From: Pseudooceanicola sp.
GTDB taxonomy: Bacteria > Pseudomonadota > Alphaproteobacteria > Rhodobacterales > Rhodobacteraceae
Assembly (NCBI GenBank): GCA_002709085.1
Contig: PAPR01000074.1
Span: forward strand, 1-61,012
Direction: 5' to 3'
DNA length: 61,012 nucleotides
The stretch's first letter is position 1; each line of letters begins with the position of its first letter. The position numbers and the translations under genes are program-made. The notes under the pieces were generated by a model that worked only from the letters and a program-made list of their open reading frames with translations, searched no databases and was not told the origin of the DNA. Of the stretch, positions 26,538 through 37,943 are shown in pieces.

Positions 26538-27311
26538 TCACGCGTTGTCTTTCCTGGTTCTGACGGCTGCAAAGACCTCTTCGGGCGAGGCATTTTCCAG
26601 CCCGACAGCTTTCGCGACCGCCGGAACGTGACAGCGCAGGAAAGGGTTCGTCGCCAGTTCTTCGGCCAGCGTGACAGGCACGGTAGGCTCATCGCGGGCG
26701 CGCTGTGCCTTCACTTTCTCGGCGCGGGCCAGCAGATCGGGATTGTCCGGCTCGATGCTCAGCGCAAATTTCATGTTCGACAGGGTATATTCGTGCCCGG
26801 AATAGATCAGAGTCTCGGGGGGCAGGGCGGCCAGTTTCTGCAAGGTGGCGTGCTGCATTGCCATGGTCCCCTCGAACACCCGGCCACAGCCCCATGCCAT
26901 CAGGCTGTCGGCGGTAAAGATCGCGCCCGCGTCCGGCCCCGCATCGGGAAGGTAAAAGGCGATATGGCCCAAGGTATGGCCGGGCACATCCAGCGGGACG
27001 GTATAGCCTTCGCCGTTTCCGCCATTCATGCCCTCGCTCAGGGCGGTGTCGAGGGGCGGCAGCTTGGCCTCCTCGGCCTTCGGGCCCATGACCTTCAGTC
27101 CAAATCGGTCGCGCAGGGCCTGTGTCCCCTCCACGTGATCGGGGTGATGGTGGGTAATCATCAGCACGTCAGGCGTCCAGCCGCGCGCCTCGGCGGCGGC
27201 GATGATCGGGGCGGCTTCGGGGGCGTCGATGACGAAGACGCCATCGGGTCCCTTGACGAGATAGGCGTAGTTGTCGCTGCGGCAGGGGATCGTGATAATG
27301 TCCAATGGCAT
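26538..27311 (-). CDS. gloB: Hydroxyacylglutathione hydrolase (glyoxalase II)
   Basis: A 257-residue metallo-beta-lactamase-fold thioesterase. It has the binuclear metal motif THHHPDH, then DVPGHTLGHIAFY, FTADSLMAWGCGRVFEG and YSGHEYTLSNMKFALSIEPDN, the glutathione-binding C-terminal region typical of GloB. It hydrolyses S-lactoylglutathione to lactate and glutathione in methylglyoxal detoxification. ATG 27311 (AGAAGG upstream) is used; longer in-frame readings lack homology. It is divergent from the methyltransferase gene across 60 bp, an arrangement common in Rhodobacterales. Confidence 0.95.
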   Translation of the reverse strand: MPLDIITIPCRSDNYAYLVKGPDGVFVIDAPEAAPIIAAAEARGWTPDVLMITHHHPDHVEGTQALRDRFGLKVMGPKAEEAKLPPLDTALSEGMNGGNGEGYTVPLDVPGHTLGHIAFYLPDAGPDAGAIFTADSLMAWGCGRVFEGTMAMQHATLQKLAALPPETLIYSGHEYTLSNMKFALSIEPDNPDLLARAEKVKAQRARDEPTVPVTLAEELATNPFLRCHVPAVAKAVGLENASPEEVFAAVRTRKDNA

Positions 27312-27371
27312 GGCAATTAACCTTCTCATTGCTATTGTCCTACATGGAACCTCAGACAGGGACGGGATGCA

Positions 27372-28136
27372 ATGCACCTGGACGTACAGGACCTGCGCAA
27401 TTTTTATTACCGCTCGACCTTGGGTCGCGCGGCGCAAACACATGTGCGCAACGAATTGCTGCGCTTATGGCCCGAAGCGCAGGGCCAGACGGTAGCGGGC
27501 TATGGCTTTGCCGTGCCGCTGCTGCGCCCTTACCTCAAGTCCGCCAAGCGGGTGATCGGGTTGATGCCGGGGCCGCAGGGCGTGATGCCCTGGCCTGCCG
27601 GGCTGCCCAATATCTCGGTCCTATGCGAAGAGACGCGCTGGCCGATCGAGACCGGGCATGTCGACCGCCTGGTGGTGATGCACGGGCTCGAGACCTCGGA
27701 AAACCCGTCCGATCTGCTGGAGGAATGTTTCCGCGTGCTCGGTCCCGGCGGCAAGGTGGTGCTGATCGTGCCACACCGCTCGGGTCTCTGGTCGCGGTCG
27801 GATCGCACGCCCTTTGGGTTCGGGCGTCCCTACAGTCAGGGACAGCTTGAGGCGCAGCTAAAGCGCCATTCGTTCCTGCCCGAACGTCACGCGCATACCC
27901 TGTATCAACCGCCCTCGACCCGTCGCTTCTGGCGCAAAACCGGGCCATTCTGGGAAAAACTAGGGCGGCAATTTTCCGTGGTTCTGTCAGGCGGCGTGCT
28001 GATGGTGGAGGCATCCAAGCGGGTGCACATGCCCGCGGGGCCGGGGGTGGCGGTGCATCGCCCGTCGCGGTTGAGGGTGCTCGAAGGCCTCGCCGCGCCA
28101 GCCCGGCCCAGAGCGGAACCGGCGCGGAAGGTTTGA
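27372..28136 (+). CDS. Class I SAM-dependent methyltransferase
   Basis: A 254-residue soluble protein. It opens [22 protein letters not shown], with a Rossmann-like region [26 protein letters not shown] (SAM site), [40 protein letters not shown], and a motif [16 protein letters not shown]. The [13 protein letters not shown] segment is typical of UbiE/methyltransferase-11-type enzymes. The glycine-rich motif I is degenerate (AGYGFA). The substrate is unknown. The last 40 residues are Pro/Arg-rich. Divergent from gloB. Confidence 0.82.
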   Translation: MHLDVQDLRNFYYRSTLGRAAQTHVRNELLRLWPEAQGQTVAGYGFAVPLLRPYLKSAKRVIGLMPGPQGVMPWPAGLPNISVLCEETRWPIETGHVDRLVVMHGLETSENPSDLLEECFRVLGPGGKVVLIVPHRSGLWSRSDRTPFGFGRPYSQGQLEAQLKRHSFLPERHAHTLYQPPSTRRFWRKTGPFWEKLGRQFSVVLSGGVLMVEASKRVHMPAGPGVAVHRPSRLRVLEGLAAPARPRAEPARKV

Positions 28137-28145
28137 GAGCGCAGC

Positions 28146-29729
28146 CTAGACCGTGGCGGCCACCGGAGTGGGCGTGGGCGCGGGCGGCATGGGCGGCTCG
28201 GGCAGCGGGATCGGCGGCTCGACCTGAATCATCATGATGTTGTCGGCGTCGAACTCGGTGAGGCCCATCAGTCGGACGGTCCGCAGAACCTCGGGCTGGG
28301 TGATGTCCGAGTTTGCCAGCGTGATCGAGACATCCACGGCGGCCTCTCCCGACACCGGGGTCGTCGTGATCGAGTAGAGCGAATAGCCGTCGGTCCCATC
28401 CGGCAACTCCAGCACCAGCGTATCCTCGGCCGGGTCGAAATCCGTGATCGCGCCGATGTGCAGCGCCTCGGGGAAGGCGGCGTCCATCAAGCTGGTGGCA
28501 ACATCCGAACCCGCCTCAGGCTCCACCCCGTCGACGTAAGAAACGTCGGCGTGGAAGATCGCGTCGCTCAGAACAAAGGTGTCCTCACCACGTCCGCCGG
28601 TGGCCGTGATGTCTGCGGGCAGGTTCGCGGGGGCTTGGCTCACGCCGTCCTCGGCATCGACCTCGACGGTCCGGGTCAGCACGATCCGGTCATCGCCGGA
28701 CTCGCCGTCGATGATCCCACGTTGCGACAGGGACATGGTGTCGTCACCCTTGCCGCCGTGACCTTCGCCGCCTTGCGCCAGCGTGATCTGGTCTTCGCCC
28801 GAGCCGCCAAAGACGAGGTCGGCCGCGTATTCCGTCATTCCGTCGTAGCTGTCCGCACCGGTGCCGCCGTAGTAATGCGCGTGGCCGTAGCCCTCGAAGG
28901 TGTCATTGCCGGCCTCGCCGTAACCCGTGCCGCCGCCGTAAAGATTGCCATCGTCGGAAAAGCTGTCGTTGCCGACACCGCCATAGGCAACGGACTCGCC
29001 GCCGAGGGTGAAGTCGTCATTGCCGACCTCGCCGCGTCCGGTGGCCATGTCGCTCAGGATAAAGGTATCGTCGCCCTGCTGCCCGCGACCGAAGGCGCGC
29101 TGATCCAGCGTCAACATGTCATCGCCCGATCCGCCGACAACGGTGCTGTCATCATGCGCCGACATCGTGTCGTCACCGACGCCGCCCCAGCCGCGCGCCT
29201 CATCGCGCACGGTGATGTCGTCATCACCCAGCGAGCCGCCGGCCTTGGCGAAATTGGCGGCCACCATCGTGTCATCGCCGCTGCCGCCGGTGATTTCGGC
29301 GTAGCGATTGGCGTAGAGCGTGTCTTCGCCCTGACCCCCGTAAGCGGTGGATTGGTTGTAGGCGCTGATGGTGTCGTCGCCAGAATTGCCGTGGCCGATG
29401 CCCGCGTTGTGAATATCCATCGTGTCCGCGCCAGCCCCGCCGAACCCCTTGGAGATGTCGTGCACGGTTATGTCGTCGTCCCCGGCGCCGCCCTCGGCGC
29501 GGGAGTAGCCGCCGACTTCCAGCGTGTCATCACCGCCGAGGCCCCGGATCACCCCGGTGCCATCATGCGCGTAGGTGTCCGCCTCATCGGTGCCGTCAAA
29601 GAAGAGCGCATCGTTGACGATCACGTCGTCGCCGGATTCGTCCTCGGGTTCAGGTTCGGTTCCCGCGTCGGAACTGTCTGCCGTGACTCCAATTATGGAC
29701 GCAAGAAGAAGTAGAAGAAGAATGTTCAT
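28146..29729 (-). CDS. Calcium-binding repeat protein with 17-residue GGxGDDT repeats
   Basis: A 527-residue acidic exported protein. The N-terminus is a hydrophobic signal-like stretch (NILLLLLLASIIGVTA), then an acidic linker. From about residue 62, about 17 consecutive units follow, most exactly 17 residues long, each starting G(G/E)xG(D/N/A)D, for example GGSGDDTMVAANFAKAG. Two units are 20-21 residues. The Asp/Gly turns match hemolysin-type calcium sites, but RTX proteins normally repeat every 9 residues. A C-terminal beta domain (ITDFDPAEDTLVLELPDG) and a Pro-rich tail (PPIPLPEPPMPP) close the protein. Probably an extracellular or surface protein. An N-terminal signal is unusual for RTX proteins, which leave by type I secretion. 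Function unknown. Confidence 0.85.
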   Translation of the reverse strand: MNILLLLLLASIIGVTADSSDAGTEPEPEDESGDDVIVNDALFFDGTDEADTYAHDGTGVIRGLGGDDTLEVGGYSRAEGGAGDDDITVHDISKGFGGAGADTMDIHNAGIGHGNSGDDTISAYNQSTAYGGQGEDTLYANRYAEITGGSGDDTMVAANFAKAGGSLGDDDITVRDEARGWGGVGDDTMSAHDDSTVVGGSGDDMLTLDQRAFGRGQQGDDTFILSDMATGRGEVGNDDFTLGGESVAYGGVGNDSFSDDGNLYGGGTGYGEAGNDTFEGYGHAHYYGGTGADSYDGMTEYAADLVFGGSGEDQITLAQGGEGHGGKGDDTMSLSQRGIIDGESGDDRIVLTRTVEVDAEDGVSQAPANLPADITATGGRGEDTFVLSDAIFHADVSYVDGVEPEAGSDVATSLMDAAFPEALHIGAITDFDPAEDTLVLELPDGTDGYSLYSITTTPVSGEAAVDVSITLANSDITQPEVLRTVRLMGLTEFDADNIMMIQVEPPIPLPEPPMPPAPTPTPVAATV

Positions 29730-30296
29730 GCCAGCCCCCCAGCTTGCAGGGTCCGCTCATTTAAAGCGCACCAGATCAAAGACGTACTATCGCGCAGGCG
29801 TTATCGTTTGTGTAGGGACTAAGGGGTTTGGAAACGCAGTGTTTCTGTTTTTGCAAGGCGGTCTCGGGTCAGCGTCTGAACAATATTCCGCCGGCCCCAG
29901 CCTGTGCCACCCCGATCGCGGCCGGCGCGGTGGTGCAAAATGACGCAGTTACCTTGCGATTTGTCTGCCCCGGGCCAGGCGCCCCGCGTGCCACGCCAGC
30001 CCGCCAGCCCGCCGGGTCGGCCCGAAGCGCCCCAGGCTCAACGGGTAAGGGGAATTGCGTGGTTCCCCTGGGTCGCATCTTCGCTGTTCCGCGCGAACAA
30101 ACGCGCCAGCGCGCTTGGTTTTCATCCCCGGTTGCCCAAGCACAAAGCACACGCGGAGGCTGCGTATGTGGGTTGATAGGGCGAAAACGCTCTGCTACAC
30201 CCACGCCGATTTTACCGCTTTGGCCATGGCCGAGGCCTAACGCCCCCTGCCTGCGCCAAATGGCGTCGAACGGGGCCAGTCATCGGAAGGGTGGAC
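29730..30296. other. Intergenic region upstream of the ATP synthase operon
   Basis: About 570 bp between the divergent repeat-protein gene and atpH. No credible gene is seen. It contains a perfect 7-bp hairpin (AGGGGAA 30048-30054 and TTCCCCT 30063-30069, 8-nt loop). It must hold the promoter of the atp operon; I cannot place -35 and -10 boxes with confidence. SD GGAAGG at 30285-30290 serves atpH. Confidence 0.5.
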
Positions 30297-30857
30297 GTGT
30301 CCGAACCAGCTTCGATCTCCTCCGGCATCGCTGCGCGCTATGCCACCGCGATTTTCGAAATTGCCCGTGATAACAATGATCTCGATAGTCTCGAGTCCGG
30401 CGTCACGGATCTGGGCGACGCCCTGAACGATAGCGCTGACCTGCGCGAGCTGATCCAGTCGCCGATCTATTCGCGCGACGCGCAGGGCAAGGCCATCACC
30501 GCAATCGCGGACAAGATGCAGTTGCCCAAGGTCCTCAAAAGCAGCCTTGGCCTGATGGCCGACAAGCGCCGGTTGTTCGTTTTGCCGCAATTGATGGGCC
30601 AACTGCGGGCGCTGATCGCAGACAATAAGGGCGAGGTCACTGCGGACGTCACCAGCGCCAAGGCGCTGACCAAGACGCAGGAAACCAAACTCGCCAAGGT
30701 CCTGTCGGCACAAGCCGGCAAGGACGTGAAATTGAATACAGCCGTCGATGAAACTCTCATCGGTGGCCTCATCGTCAAAGTGGGCTCGAAGATGATCGAC
30801 ACCTCGGTCAAAGCCAAGCTCGCGTCCCTTCAGAATGTTATGAAAGAGGTCGGATAA
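30297..30857 (+). CDS. atpH: F0F1 ATP synthase subunit delta
   Basis: A 186-residue OSCP/delta subunit that links the F1 head to the peripheral stalk. Family features: [18 protein letters not shown] at the N-terminus, [13 protein letters not shown], and the C-terminal [28 protein letters not shown]. Two GTG codons compete for the start, 30291 and 30297. GGAAGG at 30285-30290 touches the first and is ideally 6 nt before the second, so GTG 30297 (MSEPAS...) is chosen. First gene of atpHAGDC; the F0 genes are not in the window, as usual for alphaproteobacteria. It overlaps atpA by 1 nt. Confidence 0.96.
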   Translation: MSEPASISSGIAARYATAIFEIARDNNDLDSLESGVTDLGDALNDSADLRELIQSPIYSRDAQGKAITAIADKMQLPKVLKSSLGLMADKRRLFVLPQLMGQLRALIADNKGEVTADVTSAKALTKTQETKLAKVLSAQAGKDVKLNTAVDETLIGGLIVKVGSKMIDTSVKAKLASLQNVMKEVG

Positions 30858-32395
30858 TGGGAATCCAAGCTGCCGAAATTTCTGCGATCCTAAAGGAGCA
30901 GATTTCGAACTTCGGGCAAGAAGCCGAAGTTGCAGAGGTTGGTCGCGTGCTCAGCGTCGGTGACGGGATCGCCCGCGTGCACGGCCTGGACAACGTGCAG
31001 GCCGGTGAGATGGTCGAATTCCCCGGTGGTATCCGGGGCATGGCGCTGAACCTCGAAGCCGACAACGTCGGTATCGTGATCTTTGGTTCGGACAAGGACA
31101 TCAAGGAAGGCGACACCGTCAAGCGGACCAACTCCATCGTGGACGTGCCCGCCGGCGAAGCATTGCTGGGCCGCGTTGTCGACGGTCTGGGCAACCCGCT
31201 GGACGGCAAGGGTCCGATTGAAACGACCGAGCGTCGCATCGCCGATGTGAAGGCCCCCGGCATCATCCCGCGTAAATCGGTGCATGAGCCGATGGCAACC
31301 GGCCTCAAGGCGATCGACGCGATGATCCCGATTGGCCGTGGCCAGCGTGAATTGATCATTGGCGACCGTCAGACCGGCAAGACCGCCGTCGCGCTCGACA
31401 CGATCCTGAACCAGAAATCCTATAACGAAGCCGCAGGCGACGACGAAAACAAGAAGCTCTATTGCGTCTACGTCGCGATCGGGCAGAAGCGTTCGACCGT
31501 TGCCCAGCTGGTGAAGAAGTTAGAAGAATCCGGCGCGATTGAATATTCCATTGTCGTCGCCGCGACCGCCTCTGATCCGGCACCGATGCAGTTCATGGCG
31601 CCCTACGCCGCAACCGCGATGGCCGAATACTTCCGCGATAACGGCAAGCACGCGCTGATCATCTATGATGACCTCTCCAAGCAGGCGGTCGCCTATCGTC
31701 AGATGTCGCTGCTGCTGCGCCGCCCGCCGGGCCGCGAAGCCTATCCGGGCGACGTCTTCTACCTCCACTCCCGCTTGCTGGAGCGTTCGGCCAAGCTGAA
31801 CGAGGATTTCGGCTCCGGCTCGCTCACCGCGCTGCCGGTCATCGAAACCCAGGGCGGCGACGTGTCGGCCTTTATTCCGACCAATGTGATCTCGATCACC
31901 GACGGCCAGATCTTCCTCGAAACCGAATTGTTCTATCAGGGCATCCGTCCCGCCGTGAACACCGGTCTTTCGGTCAGCCGGGTTGGTTCCTCCGCGCAGA
32001 CGTCGGCCATGTCCTCGGTCGCCGGCCCGGTCAAGCTGAGCCTCGCGCAGTATCGTGAAATGGCGGCCTTCGCGCAGTTCGGGTCCGACCTCGATGCCTC
32101 CACCCAGCGCCTGCTGAACCGGGGTGCGCGCCTGACCGAGCTGATGAAGCAGCCGCAGTATTCGCCGCTGACCAACGCAGAGATCGTCACGGTGATCTTT
32201 GCAGGCACCAACGGCTACCTCGACAAGGTGGACCTGAAGGACGTCGCGCGGTTCGAAGCGGACCTGTTGAAATTTATGCGGACCTCCAAGAAGGACGTGC
32301 TTGACTGGATCACCAACGAAGATCCCAAGATCAAGGGCGACGCCGCGGACAAGTTGAAGGCTGCAATCGACGAATTTGCCGCCGATTTCGCGTAA
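30857..32395 (+). CDS. atpA: F0F1 ATP synthase subunit alpha
   Basis: A 512-residue regulatory nucleotide-binding subunit. It starts [16 protein letters not shown] and has the P-loop [10 protein letters not shown], and the conserved [20 protein letters not shown] with the arginine-finger region. Length is standard. It forms the F1 hexamer with AtpD and binds the delta subunit with its N-terminus. The ATG overlaps the atpH stop (TAATG), so translation is coupled. AtpG follows after 11 nt. Confidence 0.98.
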   Translation: MGIQAAEISAILKEQISNFGQEAEVAEVGRVLSVGDGIARVHGLDNVQAGEMVEFPGGIRGMALNLEADNVGIVIFGSDKDIKEGDTVKRTNSIVDVPAGEALLGRVVDGLGNPLDGKGPIETTERRIADVKAPGIIPRKSVHEPMATGLKAIDAMIPIGRGQRELIIGDRQTGKTAVALDTILNQKSYNEAAGDDENKKLYCVYVAIGQKRSTVAQLVKKLEESGAIEYSIVVAATASDPAPMQFMAPYAATAMAEYFRDNGKHALIIYDDLSKQAVAYRQMSLLLRRPPGREAYPGDVFYLHSRLLERSAKLNEDFGSGSLTALPVIETQGGDVSAFIPTNVISITDGQIFLETELFYQGIRPAVNTGLSVSRVGSSAQTSAMSSVAGPVKLSLAQYREMAAFAQFGSDLDASTQRLLNRGARLTELMKQPQYSPLTNAEIVTVIFAGTNGYLDKVDLKDVARFEADLLKFMRTSKKDVLDWITNEDPKIKGDAADKLKAAIDEFAADFA

Positions 32396-32406
32396 GGGGG
32401 CCGGAT

Positions 32407-33285
32407 ATGCCTTCTCTTAAGGACCTAAAAATGAGGATCGGGTCGATCAAGTCGACCCGAAAAATCACCAAGGCCATGCAGATGGTGGCCGCCGCGAAAC
32501 TGCGGCGGGCACAGGAAGCTGCCGAAAACGCGCGCCCCTACGCAGAGCGGTTCAACGCCGTGCTGGGTCAGTTGGCGGCATCGGTCGGCGGGTCGGATAC
32601 CGCCCCCAAGCTGCTGCGCGGTTCGGGCAAGGATGACGTGCATCTACTGGTGGTGATGACCTCCGAGCGCGGGCTGTGCGGTGGCTTCAACTCCAACATC
32701 GTAAAGCTGGCCAAGCAGAAGATCGCGGAACTGCGCGGCGCCGGAAAGACGGTCAAGATCCTGACGGTCGGCAAGAAGGGTCGCGAACAGTTGCGTCGGG
32801 ACTTCGGCGACCTGTCCATCGGCCATGTCGACCTGAGCGAGGTCAAGCGGATCGGCTATGCCAATGCGCAGGACATCGCCAAGGACATTCTTGCCCGGTT
32901 CGACGGCGAAGAGTTCGATGTCGCGACCATCTTCTACTCGGCCTTCGTGAACGTCGTGACGCAGATTCCGACCGCCCAGCAGATTATCCCCGCCCAGTTC
33001 GACGCGGCGGAGGATGCTGGCGAGTCGAGCACGCAATACGACTACGAGCCCGACGAGGAATCCATTCTGGCGGACCTCTTGCCGCGCGGTGTGGCGACGC
33101 AGATCTTTGCGGCTCTGTTGGAAAATGCGGCGTCCGAGCAGGGCGCGCGGATGTCCGCAATGGACAACGCAACCCGGAACGCCGGTGAAATGATCGACAA
33201 GCTGTCCATTCAGTACAACCGGACACGTCAAGCGGTCATCACCAACGAGCTTATCGAAATTATCTCGGGCGCTGAGGCGCTCTAA
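32407..33285 (+). CDS. atpG: F0F1 ATP synthase subunit gamma
   Basis: A 292-residue central-stalk subunit. The N-terminal coiled coil is [36 protein letters not shown], the middle has [13 protein letters not shown], and the C-terminal coiled coil is [44 protein letters not shown]. Rotation of this subunit drives the catalytic cycle in F1. AAGGGGG precedes the ATG. It lies between atpA and atpD with 11 and 18 nt gaps. Confidence 0.98.
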   Translation: MPSLKDLKMRIGSIKSTRKITKAMQMVAAAKLRRAQEAAENARPYAERFNAVLGQLAASVGGSDTAPKLLRGSGKDDVHLLVVMTSERGLCGGFNSNIVKLAKQKIAELRGAGKTVKILTVGKKGREQLRRDFGDLSIGHVDLSEVKRIGYANAQDIAKDILARFDGEEFDVATIFYSAFVNVVTQIPTAQQIIPAQFDAAEDAGESSTQYDYEPDEESILADLLPRGVATQIFAALLENAASEQGARMSAMDNATRNAGEMIDKLSIQYNRTRQAVITNELIEIISGAEAL

Positions 33286-33297
33286 GAACCGGAGTAA

Positions 33298-34728
<1,431 letters not shown>

Positions 34729-34739
34729 GGATCTGACAG

Positions 34740-35159
34740 ATGGCAGATACCCTCACCTTCAGCCTCGTGTCGCCGGAACGGAGCCTTGCTTCGGGAACCG
34801 CGACCGAGGTGCAAATTCCCGGCGCGGACGGTGATCTGACAGCGATGGCAGGTCATGCCCCGCTGATCACCACCCTGCGGCCCGGCGTATTGCAAATTTC
34901 CGGACCCGACGGGACCGACGATTACGTCGTGACCGGCGGGTTCGCCGAAATCTCGGCCGAGGGCATAACCGTTCTCGCCGAACGTGCCCTGCACCAGAAA
35001 GAGATGACCCAGGATATCTACACTGACTGGGTGAATGAGGCAAAAGCCGCGCATGAGTCCGCCGCCGGTGACGCTGTGGACAGCGCCGCCAAATTGCTGG
35101 CGGATATGGTCGCGGTTGGCACCCATATCGGACTGGACCCGAACCAGGCGAACCTCTGA
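34740..35159 (+). CDS. atpC: F0F1 ATP synthase subunit epsilon
   Basis: A 139-residue epsilon subunit. The N-terminal beta-sandwich has [47 protein letters not shown], and [21 protein letters not shown] closes it. The C-terminal helices are shorter and less basic than in E. coli, as in other Rhodobacterales, where inhibition of ATP hydrolysis is done largely by a separate zeta protein. Last gene of the operon; a strong terminator follows about 80 nt later. Confidence 0.96.
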   Translation: MADTLTFSLVSPERSLASGTATEVQIPGADGDLTAMAGHAPLITTLRPGVLQISGPDGTDDYVVTGGFAEISAEGITVLAERALHQKEMTQDIYTDWVNEAKAAHESAAGDAVDSAAKLLADMVAVGTHIGLDPNQANL

Positions 35160-35237
35160 CCTGGCGTCAATGCCGCAGTCGTTGGGCGCTGGAAAAGGCG
35201 CATGACCGGCGCCGGTAGGCTGGGCGATGCTCACATA

Positions 35238-35275
35238 CGAAAGGCCGCGATCCTTTGGGTCGCGGCCTTTCGTTT
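35238..35275 (+). terminator. Strong intrinsic terminator of the atp operon
   Basis: Perfect 13-bp stem CGAAAGGCCGCGA (35238-35250) with TCGCGGCCTTTCG (35260-35272), 9-nt loop, followed by TTT. It is near-symmetrical, so it could also work on transcripts from the other strand, but no gene is leftward there. Confidence 0.88.
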
Positions 35276-35412
35276 GACCTATTGCCAAGACGCACCGCGA
35301 CGGCCTCGCAGAGCGATGGCTCACGGGCCCGCCCGATGCGTCTGTGCCATAAACTATCGCTGGCCTGCGTCTACGCCTTGCCCTACCTTCAATTGGGATC
35401 AGGGGGGCTTTA

Positions 35413-36468
35413 TTGATCGACATCTTGAGCGAAGAACAGATGCTTGCACTGGTTGGCTTGCTGGGAGGTCTGGCCCTGGGGCTGGCCGCGCGCCTGGGCC
35501 GGTTCTGTACCTTGGGCGCGATTGAGGATGCGCTTTATGCCGGTGACGGGACCCGGGTGCGGATGTGGGGCGTGGCGATCGGCATCGCGATGCTGGGCAG
35601 TTTCGGGCTGATCGGGGCGGGCGCGTTGGATGTGTCCCGAACCATATACCTCGGCATCGGGTTTCAGCCGGCCGCCAGCGCGATAGGCGGATTGCTCTTT
35701 GGCTATGGAATGGCGCTGGCCGGGAATTGCGGCTACGGGGCTCTCGCGAGGTTGGGCGGAGGCGATCTGCGGGCCTTGATGATCGTGCTGGTGATGGGTC
35801 TTGCCGCCTATGCCACGATCGCCGGACCGCTGGCCTACCTGCGCGTGGCTGTCTTTCCCCCAGCGCCAGCGGACGGGGTGACGCCGGGCCTCGCACATGC
35901 GTTGGCCGGGTTGCTCGGGACCTCTCCGGTGTGGATTGGCCTGGCCGCGGGCTTGGTGATCTTGATGGTATCGCTATGGTCGCGCGGCGTCTGGGCGCGC
36001 CGGGTTTCGATCTGTTGGGGGATTGTCGTGGGCGCGGCGATCATTTCCGGCTGGGCGGGGACGCAATGGGTCGCGGATGTCGGCTTTTCGGCGGCGCCGG
36101 TGGTGTCGTATACCTTTGCCGCACCGCTGGGGGAGACGATGCTATACGGCATGACAGCCAGCGCACGGACCTTGAGCTTTGGCATCGGGTCGGTCGCGGG
36201 CGTGGTGATCGGGGCGTTCTTGGGCTGTGTGATCAAGCGGCAATTTCGGTGGGAGGCGTGCGAGGACCCGAGGGAGCTGCGCCGCCAATTGGCCGGAGCC
36301 ACCCTGATGGGAATCGGCGCCGTGCTGGCCATGGGGTGCAGCATCGGGCAGGGGCTTTCGGCAATCTCACTGCTTGCCTATAGCGCGCCGGTCGTCATGG
36401 CGGGGATCTTCGCGGGCGCATGGCTCGGCTTGCGCCAGTTGATCACCGGCTTTCGCGAGGTGGTCTGA
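35413..36468 (+). CDS. soxT: YeeE/YedE (SoxT-like) sulfur-compound transporter
   Basis: A 351-residue membrane protein with about nine hydrophobic segments. Conserved cysteine loops of the YeeE/YedE family are present: GRFCTLGAI near the N-terminus, AGNCGYGALARLGGGDLRA in the middle and MGCSIGQGLSA near the C-terminus. Such proteins import thiosulfate or a related sulfur species. The gene adjoins sox genes, matching soxT of other sulfur oxidisers; the exact substrate is inferred. The start is TTG 35413 preceded by AGGGGGG. No dyad like the SoxR sites was seen immediately upstream of it; the nearest lies between it and soxH. Confidence 0.85.
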   Translation: MIDILSEEQMLALVGLLGGLALGLAARLGRFCTLGAIEDALYAGDGTRVRMWGVAIGIAMLGSFGLIGAGALDVSRTIYLGIGFQPAASAIGGLLFGYGMALAGNCGYGALARLGGGDLRALMIVLVMGLAAYATIAGPLAYLRVAVFPPAPADGVTPGLAHALAGLLGTSPVWIGLAAGLVILMVSLWSRGVWARRVSICWGIVVGAAIISGWAGTQWVADVGFSAAPVVSYTFAAPLGETMLYGMTASARTLSFGIGSVAGVVIGAFLGCVIKRQFRWEACEDPRELRRQLAGATLMGIGAVLAMGCSIGQGLSAISLLAYSAPVVMAGIFAGAWLGLRQLITGFREVV

Positions 36469-36500
36469 AAAGGCTTTCCGGTCCGCTGGAATTCCCCTAT

Positions 36501-36518
36501 CATTCACAAACCTGAATG
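36501..36518. promoter_or_regulatory. Putative SoxR operator upstream of soxH
   Basis: Perfect 6-bp inverted repeat CATTCA (36501-36506) and TGAATG (36513-36518) with a 6-nt spacer, about 16 nt before the soxH ATG and just before its AGGAGG (36523-36528). It shares the GAATGT/ACATTC core with the dyads at 42535, 44809 and 46227. Confidence 0.6.
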
Positions 36519-36533
36519 TAATAGGAGGCTTCC

Positions 36534-37457
36534 ATGCAGATCACCCGTCGGACCCTGATGTCAGGCGCGATTGCGCTTGCTGGTGGCATGATGATCCCGC
36601 GGATCGCCTGGACGAATGCAAGCCTCGATTTGACCGGGGGCACGCTCGATACCCTCAGCGACGGGCATCTTGCCCTGCCGCGGAGCTTTGTTTTGGCCGA
36701 TGTGCCGCAACCTCAGGCGGACGAGGTTTTGGCGCAGTTCGGAATCGCCCCCGACGCAGAGACGTTGCGCCCGGATTGCAACCTGACCCTGTGGCGCGAC
36801 GGCGACCGGGTGGTGCTGTTCGACGCCGGGTCCGGCCCCGACTTCATGCCGACGGCGGGCAAGGTCATGGCGGCGCTGGATGCGCTCGGCCTTAGCGCCG
36901 AAGACGTGACGGACGTGGTCTTCACCCATGGCCACCCGGACCATCTGTGGGGGGTCCTGGACGATTTTGATGAACCGTTGTTCGCGCAAGCGCAGCACCA
37001 CATGGGCCGGATCGAATATGAATACTGGAGCGATCCGACCCTGACCGAGACCATCGCGCCCGAGCGGGTGACATTCGCCGTGGGGGCCGCACGGCGCCTG
37101 GCGGTTCTGGCAGATACGATCAAACTGTTCGACGATGGCGATACGGTGCTGCCCGGCGTCACGGCGCGCGCCACTTATGGCCATACGCCCGGACATATGG
37201 CGTTCGAGGTCGGGTCGGGCGCGAAGGCTGTCCTGATCCTTGGCGATTGCATTGCCAATCATCACCTTGCCTTTGCCCATCCCGACTGGGCCAACGGGTC
37301 GGATCAGGACCCGGACGCCGGCGCGGCGACCCGTATACGGATGTTGGCTGATCTGGCAGAGCGTCAGACGGTCTTTGCCGGTTTCCACCTGCCACATCCC
37401 GGCATCGGGCGGGCGGTCCGCGCGGGCGAAGGGTATGACTACGTCCCGCTTGAGTGA
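36534..37457 (+). CDS. soxH: SoxH-like MBL-fold metallohydrolase
   Basis: A 307-residue exported metallo-beta-lactamase-fold protein. The N-terminus has a Tat-type signal (TRRTLMSGAIALAGG). Metal-binding motifs are FTHGHPDHLWG, YGHTPGHMAFE, LGDCIANHHLAF and the late GFHLPHPG. SoxH occurs at the edge of many sox clusters and is dispensable for thiosulfate oxidation in Paracoccus; its substrate is not settled. AGGAGG precedes ATG 36534 by 5 nt. It follows soxT after 65 bp and has its own probable SoxR operator. It is convergent with the DUF302 gene. Confidence 0.82.
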   Translation: MQITRRTLMSGAIALAGGMMIPRIAWTNASLDLTGGTLDTLSDGHLALPRSFVLADVPQPQADEVLAQFGIAPDAETLRPDCNLTLWRDGDRVVLFDAGSGPDFMPTAGKVMAALDALGLSAEDVTDVVFTHGHPDHLWGVLDDFDEPLFAQAQHHMGRIEYEYWSDPTLTETIAPERVTFAVGAARRLAVLADTIKLFDDGDTVLPGVTARATYGHTPGHMAFEVGSGAKAVLILGDCIANHHLAFAHPDWANGSDQDPDAGAATRIRMLADLAERQTVFAGFHLPHPGIGRAVRAGEGYDYVPLE

Positions 37458-37487
37458 ATTGGACGACAGGCGGGACAGCTTAGGCGA

Positions 37488-37913
37488 CTATTGGCCCGCC
37501 GCCTCACGCGCAATGTCATCGAGCAGGGCCTGCACGTCCTGCATAGGCCCCTCGGGCATGTTGCGATACCCGACCTGTACCTCACCCTCCCTCTCGGTCA
37601 CAAAGACGCCGTAGGGGCAATGGGCGATGTTGGCGGGATCCGCCTCCATCACCTTGCGTGACAGGGTGGCGCTGCAAAACATGTAGATGTCGGCATTGTC
37701 GAACAGCACCACGTCGCTGCCCACATCGGCGCGGGTCCGCTCCAGCATCTCACCGACATGACTGATCCAGTCCACAACCAAACCGCGCCCGACGATGGCG
37801 CTCTCCAGACCAAAGGTGGCGTCATCGAAAGAGCCATCGTAGGTGTAGACCGTCGACTCCTGCGCCACCGCAGGCGCGGCGATCAGGGCCAGAACGAGGG
37901 TAAAAGCACGCAT
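37488..37913 (-). CDS. DUF302 family periplasmic protein
   Basis: A 141-residue protein with a cleavable signal peptide (MRAFTLVLALIAAPAVA|Q). The mature part has the DUF302 pattern: DDATFGLESAIVGRGLVVDWISHVGEML, VLFDNADIYMFCSATLSRKVMEADPANIAHCPYGVFVTE, and VGYRNMPEG. Two cysteines are retained in the mature region. DUF302 proteins are common in sox and other sulfur gene clusters but have no assigned reaction. It is the last gene of the leftward sox run, 30 nt after soxD. Confidence 0.85.
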   Translation of the reverse strand: MRAFTLVLALIAAPAVAQESTVYTYDGSFDDATFGLESAIVGRGLVVDWISHVGEMLERTRADVGSDVVLFDNADIYMFCSATLSRKVMEADPANIAHCPYGVFVTEREGEVQVGYRNMPEGPMQDVQALLDDIAREAAGQ

Positions 37914-37943
37914 GGGACCATCCTTTCAATGGGGAAGGGCGGG

